From Sulfurifustis variabilis (lineage in GTDB: Bacteria; Pseudomonadota; Gammaproteobacteria; Acidiferrobacterales; Sulfurifustaceae), in contig NZ_AP014936.1 of assembly GCF_002355415.1 (NCBI RefSeq), positions 2,232,001 through 2,296,000 on the forward strand: DNA of 64,000 bases, written 5' to 3'. Position 1 is the stretch's first letter. Each line of letters begins with the position of its first letter. Positions 49,832-58,754 of this stretch are shown in pieces. The position numbers were made by a program, and so were the translations under genes. The notes beneath the pieces are model-generated. The model was given only the letters and a program-made list of their open reading frames with translations, had not been told where the DNA came from and did not search any database.

Positions 49832-50809
49832 TCAGCCCGGCAGGAGCACGACCGAGCCGGTCGTCCTGCGGGCCTCGAGGTCGCGGTGCGCCTGCGCCGT
49901 TTCGGCGAGCGGGTACGTGCGGGTGATGTCGATCTTCACCACGCCCGAGCGCACCACCTCGAACAGGTCGTTGGCGTGCGCGAGCAGCGCCTCGCGCTTC
50001 GCCGTGTAGGTCATGATGGTCGGGCGCGTCAGGAAGAGCGATCCCTTCGCGGACAAAATGCCGATGTCGAGCGGCGCGATCTTGCCCGAGGACTGACCGA
50101 AGCTCACCATCGTGCCCATCGGGCGCAGGCAGTCGAGCGACTTGAGGAAGGTCGCCTGCCCGACCGAGTCGTACACCACGTCCACGCCCTTTCCGAGCGT
50201 GATCTCTTTCGCGCGCGCGACGAAGTCCTCCTGGTCGTAGCGGATGACGTGGTCGCAGCCGTGCGCGCGGGCGCGCTCGGCCTTCTCCGTCGAGCCGACC
50301 GTGCCGATCACCATAGCCCCGAGGTGCTTCGCCCATTGCGACACGATCGAGCCCACGCCGCCGGCCGCCGCGTGCAGCAGGACGGTCGTGCCGAAGGTCA
50401 CCGGGTAGCAGCCGCGCAGCAGGTAGCGCGCGGTCATGCCCTTCAGCATCATCCCCGCCGCCTGGCGCGTGGTGATCTCGGGCGGCAGCTTCACCAGGCG
50501 ATGGGCCGGAATGTTGCGCACTTCCGCGTACGCGCCGGGCGGTTGCCCGGCGTAGGCGACGCGGTCACCGGCGGCGACTTCCGTCACGCCCGGACCGACC
50601 GCCTCGACCACCCCGGCGCCTTCGAGCCCGGGGGTCACGGGGAGCGGGAGGGCGTAGACCCCGGTGCGGTGATACACGTCGATGAAGTTGAGCCCGACCG
50701 CATCATGGCGCACGCGCGCCTCGCCCTCGCCCGGCGGCACGGGATCGTGGTCTTCCCACCGGAGCACGTCGGGCCCCCCGGTTGCGTGCATGCGGATCGC
50801 TTTGGCCAT
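49832..50809 (-). CDS. Quinone oxidoreductase (zeta-crystallin type, NADPH)
   Basis: The 325-residue MDR-superfamily protein has the GroES-like N-terminal half (VGLNFIDVYHRTGVYALPLP, TPGLEGAGVVEAVG) and the NADPH-binding LLHAAAGGVGSIVSQWAKHLGA. There are no zinc ligands, as in Qor. It should carry out one-electron or two-electron reduction of quinones. ATG at 50809 (MAKAIRMHATGG) is chosen over a longer frame. It is followed by DUF423 after 23 bases. Confidence 0.88.
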   Translation of the reverse strand: MAKAIRMHATGGPDVLRWEDHDPVPPGEGEARVRHDAVGLNFIDVYHRTGVYALPLPVTPGLEGAGVVEAVGPGVTEVAAGDRVAYAGQPPGAYAEVRNIPAHRLVKLPPEITTRQAAGMMLKGMTARYLLRGCYPVTFGTTVLLHAAAGGVGSIVSQWAKHLGAMVIGTVGSTEKAERARAHGCDHVIRYDQEDFVARAKEITLGKGVDVVYDSVGQATFLKSLDCLRPMGTMVSFGQSSGKIAPLDIGILSAKGSLFLTRPTIMTYTAKREALLAHANDLFEVVRSGVVKIDITRTYPLAETAQAHRDLEARRTTGSVVLLPG

Positions 50810-50954
50810 GGATGATATCGGGATGAGGTCGAGTCTTGCGTTGATTGGCGCGCCCCTTGGCGCACAGCAATTTAACATCGCGCCCCCGCCAGTCAAACAC
50901 ATCCTTTTCCCGCGCGCCGCCCGGGGCCGCCTTCCCGCGTCGTATCGACGTTCG

Positions 50955-51848
50955 CTAGCCGTTCAGGAACTCCCGGACGTAGTACAGCGCGGGCACGAGC
51001 AGGCACACCGCGAGCACGCCCTTGATCAGCGCCGACGGCGCCACCCTCTGCAGGCGCGCGCCGACGTACACGCCCGCCGCGCCGCCCAGCCCGAAAAGCA
51101 GGCCGAGCGCCCAGTCGGGCGAGACGGCGAGCTCCGGATGAAACGGTGCGAGCGCGTGGTAGAAGAGCACGGCGCCGAGCGAAGTGACGAACGTCCCCCA
51201 GAGCGCGGCTCCGGCGATCGCCTGGGCCGGGAGACGGTAGAGCCCCACCAGCATCGGCGCGATGATGCCCCCGCCGCCGATGCCGTACGCGCCGCCCACG
51301 AGCCCGACCGCGAAGCCGAGACCGGCGAGCGCCGCGATCCGGATGCGAAAAACCTGCCCCTTGAACGCGAACGCGATATGCGCCCTGTCGAAACGCACCG
51401 ACTCGAGTCGAGAATCGGCGCCTGCCGCCAGCTCCGGTCGCGGGCTTTGGCGATCCGCCAGCAGCGCCTGCAGCATGCGTACGCCGACGTAGAGCAGCAC
51501 GAGCGCGGCGAACAGCTTGAACGCGCGCGGATCGACCAGGACGTTCACCCGCACCCACGCGCCGAGGAAGACACCCGGTAGCGTGGCCGCGGCGATCGCC
51601 CACGCGAGCGGCCAGAGCAGCCGCCCATCGCGGACGAAGCGGTAGACGCCGCCCGGGATGGCGACGAGGTTGTACAGGATGTTCGTTGCCGTGACGGACG
51701 GGCTTACGAACCCGAGGACGCTCACCTGGAAGGGCAACAGCAGCACCGCGCCCGCCACGCCGCCCATCGACGTGAATACCGAAATGACGAACGCGACGAG
51801 CGGCGGAATCCAGGGCTGGACTTCGATGCCGGCGGTGGCGAAGTACAC
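50955..51848 (-). CDS. TauE/SafE family membrane transporter
   Basis: The 297-residue protein has about eight helices in two related halves: FVISVFTSMGGVAGAVLLLPF and GFAVGLVGGAYGIGGGGIIAPM are the duplicated glycine-rich motifs. The family exports sulfite, sulfonates or other organic anions. An extra soluble loop (about 140-175) separates the halves. The GTG start is used. The substrate is not evident from neighbours. Confidence 0.85.
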   Translation of the reverse strand: MYFATAGIEVQPWIPPLVAFVISVFTSMGGVAGAVLLLPFQVSVLGFVSPSVTATNILYNLVAIPGGVYRFVRDGRLLWPLAWAIAAATLPGVFLGAWVRVNVLVDPRAFKLFAALVLLYVGVRMLQALLADRQSPRPELAAGADSRLESVRFDRAHIAFAFKGQVFRIRIAALAGLGFAVGLVGGAYGIGGGGIIAPMLVGLYRLPAQAIAGAALWGTFVTSLGAVLFYHALAPFHPELAVSPDWALGLLFGLGGAAGVYVGARLQRVAPSALIKGVLAVCLLVPALYYVREFLNG

Positions 51849-52169
51849 GGCCGCTCAGCGGGACGGGCAGCCGGCGGCCGGTCGTGAGCCGCGCGCGGGT
51901 TCCCGCGAGCCGCCCGAATGGCCGGTGGATCCGCGCGAAACAGGAACGACGGGTTTGCAACGCTTCAACGACATGGTCAGGCCGGGCACGCGACATGACA
52001 AGCGTAACCGCGACGACGCGGAGGAACCAAGCGCGGCGTCGGGCGCCTCCGAACTCCGGCGCAAGCGCCCGGTCCGGCGGCATTCCACCGGCGCGCGCGG
52101 TTCCAGGACGAGAGCCATGAAGGCCGTGCTCGGAACCTGACCGCGACCGCAAACGGCGGTGCGCACACG
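51849..52169. other. Gene-free gap between a transporter and an outer-membrane protein gene
   Basis: About 320 bases separate the end of the beta-barrel gene from the start of the TauE/SafE gene. Open frames here on both strands lack recognisable motifs and do not follow local codon use. No promoter or repeat stands out. Confidence 0.5.
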
Positions 52170-53438
52170 TCAGAAATAGTACGCCGCTCTCAGGTACAGC
52201 GACCGTGCGGGCGACAGCAACGCGTCGGTTCCCGAAAGCGGGATGCCGCCGAACTCGTCGCCCGGCTCGCCGGCCGGGACATCGAGCCCGACCTGCAGCT
52301 GCACGTCCTGCCGCCAGTCGTAGAGCCCGCGCACCTGCCACAGACCGCTACCGTCGTTCAGGTTCCAGACGACGTTGTTGTAGAGATTGAAGAGCGGCGT
52401 GAGCTCCACCCGCAGACCGAGCGCGAGGTAGTCGCGCCCGAGCGTGAAGAGCTCGCCGCGTTCGATGCGCGCGAGCAGCTCGGGATCGGGCCGCGCGTAA
52501 CGCGCCCGGTCGGTTTCGCCGAAGCCGTTGCGATAGTACTCCGCGTACCCATACGTATTGCGCCCGAACCAGGTCCAGGAATAGTCGATATTGGTGACGA
52601 GTGCGTACACCGGGTCGTCGGCGGTATCCGTCACCGTCGCGTCCGCGCGCCACACCGCCCCGCCGATGCTTCTCACCAGCCCGATGCCGCCGAGGCCGTC
52701 GTCGTAGTGACGGGCGACGAGCAGATCCAGCTCGTTCGGCCCGGCGCGCATCCGGAGTTTCCCCGCCGCCGAGCTCTGGTCCGACCGCACGCTTCCCGAC
52801 TCGGGCTCCCGCCTCGGCACGAGCATCGCCTGCGCGTCGCCGCGCGCGAGGACCCATTGCGCGTACGCCATGTCGTCGCCGGTCTTGTAATCCTTGTCGA
52901 TGGCGATCGGCGAGAACGGATTGACGAAATCGAACGGATGAAAGACGAGCCCGTTCCCCCAGCTGATGGCCTGTCGTCCGAACCGCCACACCCGCTCGGG
53001 CGTGCCGTGGCCGAGCGAAAGCCGGTCGAGCCGGTGAACCGCCGCGCGCCGGCCGCCTTCGCTGATTTCGTCCGTCAGATCGAAGAGCCGGCGCGCGTCG
53101 TCGGGCAGCCCCGCACCGTCGCGCGCAACGAGGCCGGGCAGATCGGCTAGCCGGCGCAAAGCGACGGAGTCCCCGGCGATGGCGAGCACTTCGTAGTGCA
53201 CGGACGCGTCCCATCGTCCCTCCCGACCCTCCGCCTTGAGCCTGAGGTCGAGGCCGTGGTCGAGCGCCGGGTCGTCGCCGAACAGCGCGCCTGCGTCGCG
53301 CGCCCCGTAGTCCGCACGGGTGAACTGGTACTTGGCGTGTCCCCCGGTCTCCCAGGGAGCGGCGACCGAGACGGACATGCTCCCAAAGAGCGAAAGCCCC
53401 ACGGTCAGCGCAAGGCAAACCACCTGTGAGGGCTTCAT
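52170..53438 (-). CDS. Outer-membrane beta-barrel protein, function unknown
   Basis: The 422-residue protein has a signal peptide (MKPSQVVCLALTVGLSLFG, cleavage after SVA near residue 26). Alternating amphipathic strands rich in Tyr, Trp and Asp follow, and the C-terminus SLYLRAAYYF ends in Phe, the outer-membrane insertion signal. It resembles porin or DUF1302-like barrels. The substrate is unknown. ATG at 53438; a longer frame enters the divergent gap. Confidence 0.78.
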   Translation of the reverse strand: MKPSQVVCLALTVGLSLFGSMSVSVAAPWETGGHAKYQFTRADYGARDAGALFGDDPALDHGLDLRLKAEGREGRWDASVHYEVLAIAGDSVALRRLADLPGLVARDGAGLPDDARRLFDLTDEISEGGRRAAVHRLDRLSLGHGTPERVWRFGRQAISWGNGLVFHPFDFVNPFSPIAIDKDYKTGDDMAYAQWVLARGDAQAMLVPRREPESGSVRSDQSSAAGKLRMRAGPNELDLLVARHYDDGLGGIGLVRSIGGAVWRADATVTDTADDPVYALVTNIDYSWTWFGRNTYGYAEYYRNGFGETDRARYARPDPELLARIERGELFTLGRDYLALGLRVELTPLFNLYNNVVWNLNDGSGLWQVRGLYDWRQDVQLQVGLDVPAGEPGDEFGGIPLSGTDALLSPARSLYLRAAYYF

Positions 53439-53536
53439 CCGCGCAACCTTATCGGCTCCCGACCCGGCTGTCACACTGCGGTTATGGTCCCGCGATAGGC
53501 TTGCCGCGAGTTTCGAACCTGTTTCGCGATTCGGCA

Positions 53537-53797
53537 ATGGCGACACTGACGGTGCTCACCGCGGGCGGGGGCTGCCGGTATTACGGATGGACCGGGGAGG
53601 ACGGCGACGCGACGGAGCAGGCGCGCTCGGCGTTCGAGCGCCACCGGTCGCTCGGTTACCTGGCCTACGAGCTGTCGGACAGTCGCCGCGGTCGTTACGT
53701 GGATCGCTTCAACGCCGACGCCCGGCTCGTCGTCATGCATGCGCCGGCATCGAGCGCGGACCCGGCGCGCGGCCGTCGCGCGCCGTGCGCGCGGTGA
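53537..53797 (+). CDS. Small hypothetical protein
   Basis: The 86-residue protein has coding-like third-position G+C. It contains VLTAGGGCRYYGWTGEDGD and RSLGYLAYELSDSRRGRYV. It has no signal, membrane helix or known motif. It is transcribed away from the barrel gene across a 98-base gap. The call rests on codon use and an ATG, so it is moderate at best. Confidence 0.5.
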   Translation: MATLTVLTAGGGCRYYGWTGEDGDATEQARSAFERHRSLGYLAYELSDSRRGRYVDRFNADARLVVMHAPASSADPARGRRAPCAR

Positions 53798-53832
53798 ACC
53801 CTATGCGGGAACGCGGATGCTCCGCGCTTCGC

Positions 53833-54237
53833 TCAGGCGCAGCTGGACGCGGAGCCGTTGATCTCCTCGACCGAGGCGAGCCAGTACAACGCCTGCTCGA
53901 AGTCGCAAAATATCTGCACGATATGGCCCCGGTTCTGCGCCGCCAGCTCGAAGAAGCGGACCTGATCGACGCTGCCTTCCTGGCTCAGCAACACGGCGGT
54001 CTTGCGGTGGAAGCACCCTCCGTACCGCCCGAGCTCCTCGGCCAGATACCAGACGTCGACCGTCGACAGGACCGACCTCGCGTTACGCAGGTCGATCAGG
54101 ATGCGGTGGTCTTCCAGGTTCCGGGCGAGCTCGCAGACCCGGTCGAGCACGGCCTTGCTGGCTTCGAGATCGAGATCGCCCGCCGGCGTGGACTTGATGA
54201 AATCGGCCGCTTCGACGATGTGAAGCTTCATGTTCAT
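53833..54237 (-). CDS. STAS-like small cytoplasmic protein
   Basis: The 134-residue protein has VLDRVCELARNLEDHRILIDLRNARSVLS, where a strand ending in IDLRN sits where anti-sigma antagonist folds place their phosphorylatable Ser region. HRKTAVLLSQEGSVDQVRFFELAAQNRGHIVQIF follows. No Ser/Thr in the STAS position is certain. The function may be a switch protein; this is an inference from layout. Confidence 0.6.
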   Translation of the reverse strand: MNMKLHIVEAADFIKSTPAGDLDLEASKAVLDRVCELARNLEDHRILIDLRNARSVLSTVDVWYLAEELGRYGGCFHRKTAVLLSQEGSVDQVRFFELAAQNRGHIVQIFCDFEQALYWLASVEEINGSASSCA

Positions 54238-54333
54238 GAAATCGGCGGCCGAGATCCCGACATACCCGGATCGTACTATCTCGCCGTCGCTCCCGGATAA
54301 TGGGGCTTTCCCCGACAGCCGCGGATCTCCGCG

Positions 54334-55953
54334 CTAGTAGCGTGACGCCGTGAGTTGCACGTCGGCCTCGGCCCACGCTTCCCTGAACCGCGCCTCGATC
54401 TCGCTCGCCTCCCTTCGCCGGTTCTGCGCGCGGACGCTTTGCGCCAGGCCATACAGCGCCCAGCCGTTGTCGGGATGCCGCTCGAGGTCCGCGCGGTAGA
54501 CGCGCTCGGCCTCCCTCGCGCGATTCGCCTTGAGCAGCGCGAGCCCGAGGTGGTGCCGCGCGGGCGTGTACCAGTCCGAAGGCTCGCGATGCACCAGCCG
54601 GTCCTCTCGCCGGACCGCCTCGCGCAGCAGCCGGATCGCGACCGCATGGTCTCCGCGCGCCTGCGCCAGCTCGCCGGCGAGCACCGCGCGCACGACGCGC
54701 AGCGGCTGCGCCATGCTGTGCTCGCCCCAGATGCGCGCGCGCTCGAGCCGCGGATCCTCGGCGAGGCGCGCGAGCGCCAGCAGCTCCTCTCCCGCCCGCG
54801 CTGTCTCCCGGGTGCGCGCGAGAGCGACGCCGCGCGCGTAGCGCCATACCCCTTCCACGTAGGGCAGATCGCCCGGCGGCGCGGGCTGCGCCAGGATCTC
54901 CTGCCAGCGGCCGAAGCGAACGAGCACGTAAAGCGGCATGGCAACGTGGTGCTGCAGCGACTCGAAACCCGGCGTCCGCAGCAGTCGGGCGTCCTGACGG
55001 GCGGCGATGCGCCTGGCCACGTCGATGGCGTTCTCGCTCAGCCCGCCGAAGCTCGCCGCCGCGAGCAGGAAGCGGCGGCTCGGCGGCGCAGCCGACACCG
55101 GGTAGAGCCCCTGGGCATCGCACTGCGCGAGATAGGCCTCGTCCGCTTCGATCGCCGCTTCATCGGCCAGGACCGCGTCCCGGTAGCGCCCGACGCGCAG
55201 GTAGATGCGCGCCGGCGCGTGCCGCAGACCGGCGACCGCGGGCGCGAGCGCGCGGAGCCGATCGGCCGCCGCGACGCCCCGCTCCGGCTCGCCTCTCTCC
55301 ACGGCGCGGATCAGGAGATGGTTCGCCCCCGGATGCGACGGATGGCGCTCGAGCACGCGCTCGAGCGCGTCGACGATCGCACGATGGCCGCCCGCTTCCC
55401 GATGCTGCGGCGGCGTGGCGACCATGAGGGCCAGGACGTGCAGTGTCGCCGCATCGGGATCGTCCGGGAAACGTCGCGCCACGTCTCCCATTGCCTCGGC
55501 ATACGCGAGGTCCGGGTCCGTGGCCGTGGACGGCTCCTGCAGGTAACGGCGCGCCATCGCCTCGATGTACGCCTGCTCCCGCTCGGTCACGCGATCGCGC
55601 AAGGCGAGCGCGCGTTGAATCGCATGGGCCGCACGCGGTCCGTCTTCGCGTTCGGGCGCCGCGTGCAGGTCGGGCCCGCGCGCGAGCGCCTCGCCCCAGT
55701 AGCACATGGCACACGCGGGATCGAGGTGCTGCGCCTGCTGAAACGAGCGCACCGCTTCCCTGCGATCGAGCCCGTAGACGAGCACGAGCCCCTGGTCGAA
55801 GAACCGCTGCGCGAGCGGATCCGAGGTCGTGACGAGGTGCCGGTGCGCGGCCGTGCCTTCGAGCAGCGGCGCCACCCGCTCCGCTTCCGGGCTCAACGGC
55901 TCGGCGCCTGCCGCGCCCGCGACGAACGACAGCGCGATGACTATCCGTTTCAT
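54334..55953 (-). CDS. Periplasmic tetratricopeptide-repeat protein
   Basis: The 539-residue protein has a signal peptide (MKRIVIALSFVAGAAGA) and many helix-turn-helix TPR units: for example QGLVLVYGLDRREAVRSFQQ, HLGLALLKANRAREAERVYR and WALYGLAQSVRAQNRRREAS. CAMCYWGEALARGPD near residue 94 is a recurrent motif of these proteins. AAGGAG precedes the ATG at 55953. It probably scaffolds other envelope proteins. Confidence 0.8.
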   Translation of the reverse strand: MKRIVIALSFVAGAAGAEPLSPEAERVAPLLEGTAAHRHLVTTSDPLAQRFFDQGLVLVYGLDRREAVRSFQQAQHLDPACAMCYWGEALARGPDLHAAPEREDGPRAAHAIQRALALRDRVTEREQAYIEAMARRYLQEPSTATDPDLAYAEAMGDVARRFPDDPDAATLHVLALMVATPPQHREAGGHRAIVDALERVLERHPSHPGANHLLIRAVERGEPERGVAAADRLRALAPAVAGLRHAPARIYLRVGRYRDAVLADEAAIEADEAYLAQCDAQGLYPVSAAPPSRRFLLAAASFGGLSENAIDVARRIAARQDARLLRTPGFESLQHHVAMPLYVLVRFGRWQEILAQPAPPGDLPYVEGVWRYARGVALARTRETARAGEELLALARLAEDPRLERARIWGEHSMAQPLRVVRAVLAGELAQARGDHAVAIRLLREAVRREDRLVHREPSDWYTPARHHLGLALLKANRAREAERVYRADLERHPDNGWALYGLAQSVRAQNRRREASEIEARFREAWAEADVQLTASRY

Positions 55954-56153
55954 GAGGCGCTCCTTGCCTGCACGCGGTGGCTCTCGATGCGGCACCCTTG
56001 CGCCCGAGCGACACCATCATCGACGCAAGGTAGCGCCATGGCGCGAACCTCACGATTGGGGTGAATCCGGAGCAGTGCGGAATCGCCCCGGCAAACAACG
56101 CGATCTTGAAGCCGCGGACGTGCCCGGGTACGCCGGCGAGGCCGGCATCGTTC

Positions 56154-56657
56154 TTACCGACCGCTCGACAGCTCCCAGCGCCAGACCGTCCCGTCCTCCG
56201 GATCCAGGATCTCTCCCAGGAGACGCATACCGATCTTCTCCAGTATGCGGGTGGAGGCATTGCGCTCGGGCAGCGTGTGCGCGATGACCGCATTCACCGC
56301 GTTCGCGGTCAGGGCGATTTCGACCAGCTTGGCCGCCATCGCCGTTCCGAAGCCGCTTCGCTCGAACTCGGGAAACGTGAAGTAGGCGATCTCCACGGTC
56401 CCGTCCGCCGACGGCGGGCCCTTGAAGGCGCAGGAGCCGACGACCGTGCCGCTGACCTCGTCCACCGCGAGGAAACCGCTCCAGACCGGCTCGTCGTCCG
56501 CCGAAGGAAAGAACGCGAGCGACTGGCGCACGACCTCGCGCACCAGCTCGCCTTGGCGGCCGAGCGTGGCGTGATACCTCGCTTCGAAATCTTCCGGGCC
56601 GCGCGCCAGGATCGCCTGGAGTGCGGAGTCCACGTGGATGAGCGTGACGGGGCGCAT
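56154..56657 (-). CDS. GNAT-family acetyltransferase
   Basis: The 167-residue protein has the acetyl-CoA-binding region FERSGFGTAMAAKLVEIAL in motif A and the late NASTRILEKIGMRLLGE. These are typical of RimJ/RimL-type N-acetyltransferases. The substrate is unknown. A signal-peptide-like micro-ORF sits 8 bases upstream on the same strand. Confidence 0.78.
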   Translation of the reverse strand: MRPVTLIHVDSALQAILARGPEDFEARYHATLGRQGELVREVVRQSLAFFPSADDEPVWSGFLAVDEVSGTVVGSCAFKGPPSADGTVEIAYFTFPEFERSGFGTAMAAKLVEIALTANAVNAVIAHTLPERNASTRILEKIGMRLLGEILDPEDGTVWRWELSSGR

Positions 56658-56665
56658 CGCGGGCG

Positions 56666-56755
56666 CTAGACCGTGACGATGTCCCGGCTCTCGTCCGCCG
56701 CAAGGGGCGCCGGCACCAGGGCGAGCCAGGCGAGCAGACGTGTCGCGGGCCGCAT
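56666..56755 (-). CDS. 29-codon ORF encoding a signal peptide and little else
   Basis: ATG at 56755 is preceded by AAAGGAG (56770-56764) at 8 bases. The product reads MRPATRLLAWLALVPAPLA, then ADESRDIVTV and a stop. The first 19 residues are a convincing export signal. It may be the remnant of a secreted protein gene, a micro-protein, or a leader for the acetyltransferase gene that starts 8 bases after its stop. Confidence 0.45.
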   Translation of the reverse strand: MRPATRLLAWLALVPAPLAADESRDIVTV

Positions 56756-56818
56756 GGCGTCTTCTCCTTTACGTCGTCAACGCGGGCGCACGCGTCGTCA
56801 CGGCGCGCACCGCAACCG

Positions 56819-57304
56819 CTAAACGAACCGGGCGACGATGAAGATTCCGATCATGGCGAAGGCGAGCGCCAGCTTCGCCGCCGCGCCGAGCACGAGGCCG
56901 AAGGTCGCCCCGACGCCCGCGCGCCCCGCCGTGCGCAGGTCGCGGCGCGTGGACAGCTCGCCGATGACCGCCCCGACGAACGGCCCGACGAGCACGCCCG
57001 GCAGGCCGAGAAAAAGGCCGACGACGGTGCCGAGCGCCGCGCCGATCATCGCGCGACGCGTCGCGCCGAACCGTCGCGCGCCGAACGCGGTCGCCGCGAA
57101 GTCGAGGAGGTACATGAGGAGCGCCATCAGCCCGAGAGCGACGAGCGTGAGCGTGCCGATGTAGGCGAAGTCCTCGGCCCAGGCCGCGAGCAGCAGGCCC
57201 CCGAAGAGGAGCGGCGGCCCGGGAAGCGCGGGCAGGAGCAGACCCGCGAGGCCGACCAGGATCAGCGCCACGGCGAGAACCCAGAGCAGGACGGTGGTCG
57301 CCAT
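56819..57304 (-). CDS. DUF456 family membrane protein
   Basis: The 161-residue protein has four to five helices, with VGLAGLLLPALPGPPLLFGGLLLAAWAEDF and GTVVGLFLGLPGVLVGPFVGAVIGEL, the glycine-rich repeats of the family. Function is unknown. It begins 3 bases after the neighbouring acetyltransferase stop, so they are cotranscribed. Confidence 0.87.
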   Translation of the reverse strand: MATTVLLWVLAVALILVGLAGLLLPALPGPPLLFGGLLLAAWAEDFAYIGTLTLVALGLMALLMYLLDFAATAFGARRFGATRRAMIGAALGTVVGLFLGLPGVLVGPFVGAVIGELSTRRDLRTAGRAGVGATFGLVLGAAAKLALAFAMIGIFIVARFV

Positions 57305-57307
57305 GGT

Positions 57308-57862
57308 TCAGGTCGCGGCGCCGCGTGGCGGGCGATCCGCCAGGACGACCGACGTCTGCACCTGCCGCTCGGGAATGCGCCAGTAGCGACGGAGCAGCGC
57401 GGCGGACTCGTCGCCGGCGACCGGCCGGAAACCGTGTCGCTCGTAGAACGCGATCGCCCACCTGGCCGCCCTCCAGGTGCCGACCAGCAGCGGCGTCCCG
57501 GCCCGTGCGCGGAGGAATTCGAGCAGGCGCCCGCCGATCCCTTCTCGCTGTCGCGCCGGGCGCGTGTACGCGTGCCGGATCAGCGCCACCTCGCCGCGCG
57601 GCTGTATGCCCATCACGCCGACCAGCTCGCCTTCGATTTCGCATCCCCAGAACGTCACGCCCGCGTCGATCTCCTCCCTCAGCTCCGTCCGCGACAGGTA
57701 CGGCTCCTTCCAGCGATCCGCCGGGATGACGCCGCGATAGGCCCCGGCCGCCTCGTTGACGATCGCGTAGATCGCCTCGAAGTCGCCCGGCGTACAGGCA
57801 CGCAGCACGAACGCCGCCTCAGGCTGACGGCTGCCGGTCACGGGCGAGCGCCAGTCGCTCAT
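57308..57862 (-). CDS. GNAT-family acetyltransferase
   Basis: The 184-residue protein has FVLRACTPGDFEAIYAIVNEA at the N-terminus, motif A with ARQREGIGGRLLEFLRARAG and the late FYERHGFRPV. The ATG at 57862 lies inside the end of the EcsC gene (44-base overlap); a GTG at 57841 shortens the overlap and is possible. The substrate is unknown. Confidence 0.8.
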   Translation of the reverse strand: MSDWRSPVTGSRQPEAAFVLRACTPGDFEAIYAIVNEAAGAYRGVIPADRWKEPYLSRTELREEIDAGVTFWGCEIEGELVGVMGIQPRGEVALIRHAYTRPARQREGIGGRLLEFLRARAGTPLLVGTWRAARWAIAFYERHGFRPVAGDESAALLRRYWRIPERQVQTSVVLADRPPRGAAT

Positions 57863-58628
57863 ACGCCAGACGAACGGGCTCCGCACCGTGCTTGCGTTCC
57901 AGCCGGCGCATCGTGAAGTGCCCGCGGGCGACGTTCTCGAAGTGGCGCATGAAGAGCAGGTTCAGGGTCGCGCCGCCCACGGCGCCCGCGACCGGAATCA
58001 GCCGCACGGCGGCGTGCTGCGAGATCACGACGCCGAAGCGCGCCGCGATCTGGCGGGCCAGCTCGATCGCGTAGGGGATGTGGGCCGCGCCGGCGTGCCG
58101 TGCTCCCGGAAAATGCATGCCGAGCGCCACGCGCAGGCCGTAGTAACCGGTCTCGGCCGCGTCGTCCTCCCGCGTGCGGCCGCCGAGCGCGAACACCTGC
58201 ATGCACGCGAGTCGCGCCTCGAGGTCATCGAGGTTCTCGCCGTGGTCCCGCGCGATCGCGGCGATGGCCCGGAGCATCACCGTCGTGGTCACGGGCAGAT
58301 CGCCGAGGAGGCCGAGCGGGCCCACGAACCCGCTCGCCGCGCCGCTCAGCGCGACCACGGTGCGATGCAGGGGCGCTCCGGACCAGCGCCGCGGACGCGC
58401 CTCGAGCGACCGGATCGCGACGTCGAGCGTGCGCCCGATGCTCGTTTCGGCCGCCTGCCGCAGGCGGCGCTGCCAGAACGCCGGCAGGAGAGTGATACTC
58501 TGCTCGAGCGGCGCGCCGAGCATGCTGCTCAGCCAGATCGCGAAGGAGGGCTGCTCGAGCTGGCGGTACGCCGACTCGAGCTCTTCCCTCTCCTCTGCGG
58601 AGATCGCGTCCGTCTTCATCGTTTCCAT
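57819..58628 (-). CDS. EcsC family protein
   Basis: The 269-residue protein has SGAASGFVGPLGLLGDLPVTTTVMLRAIAAIARDHGE and QHAAVRLIPVAGAVGGATLNLLFMRHFENVARGHF, both characteristic of EcsC. The family is predicted to associate with membranes through these Gly/Ala-rich helices, and its role is unclear. ATG at 58628 (METMKTD) or 58619. Confidence 0.83.
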   Translation of the reverse strand: METMKTDAISAEEREELESAYRQLEQPSFAIWLSSMLGAPLEQSITLLPAFWQRRLRQAAETSIGRTLDVAIRSLEARPRRWSGAPLHRTVVALSGAASGFVGPLGLLGDLPVTTTVMLRAIAAIARDHGENLDDLEARLACMQVFALGGRTREDDAAETGYYGLRVALGMHFPGARHAGAAHIPYAIELARQIAARFGVVISQHAAVRLIPVAGAVGGATLNLLFMRHFENVARGHFTMRRLERKHGAEPVRLAYERLALARDRQPSA

Positions 58629-58754
58629 GGTGGGCGAGCGCACCGGTGTCCGCTCCGATGCTAGAGCCTGGCGGGAAATTGCGAAAGCGGGAGAGCCAGG
58701 GGCGCTGCGGGGCGCGCCCGCCAAAACCACGCGCGACGCGCCGGATTTCCGGCA

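Noticed and set aside
51855..52166. Open frames in the gap between TauE/SafE and barrel genes
   Set aside because: Both strands show frames of about 100-160 codons, but none has a ribosome site, a recognisable motif or local codon bias.
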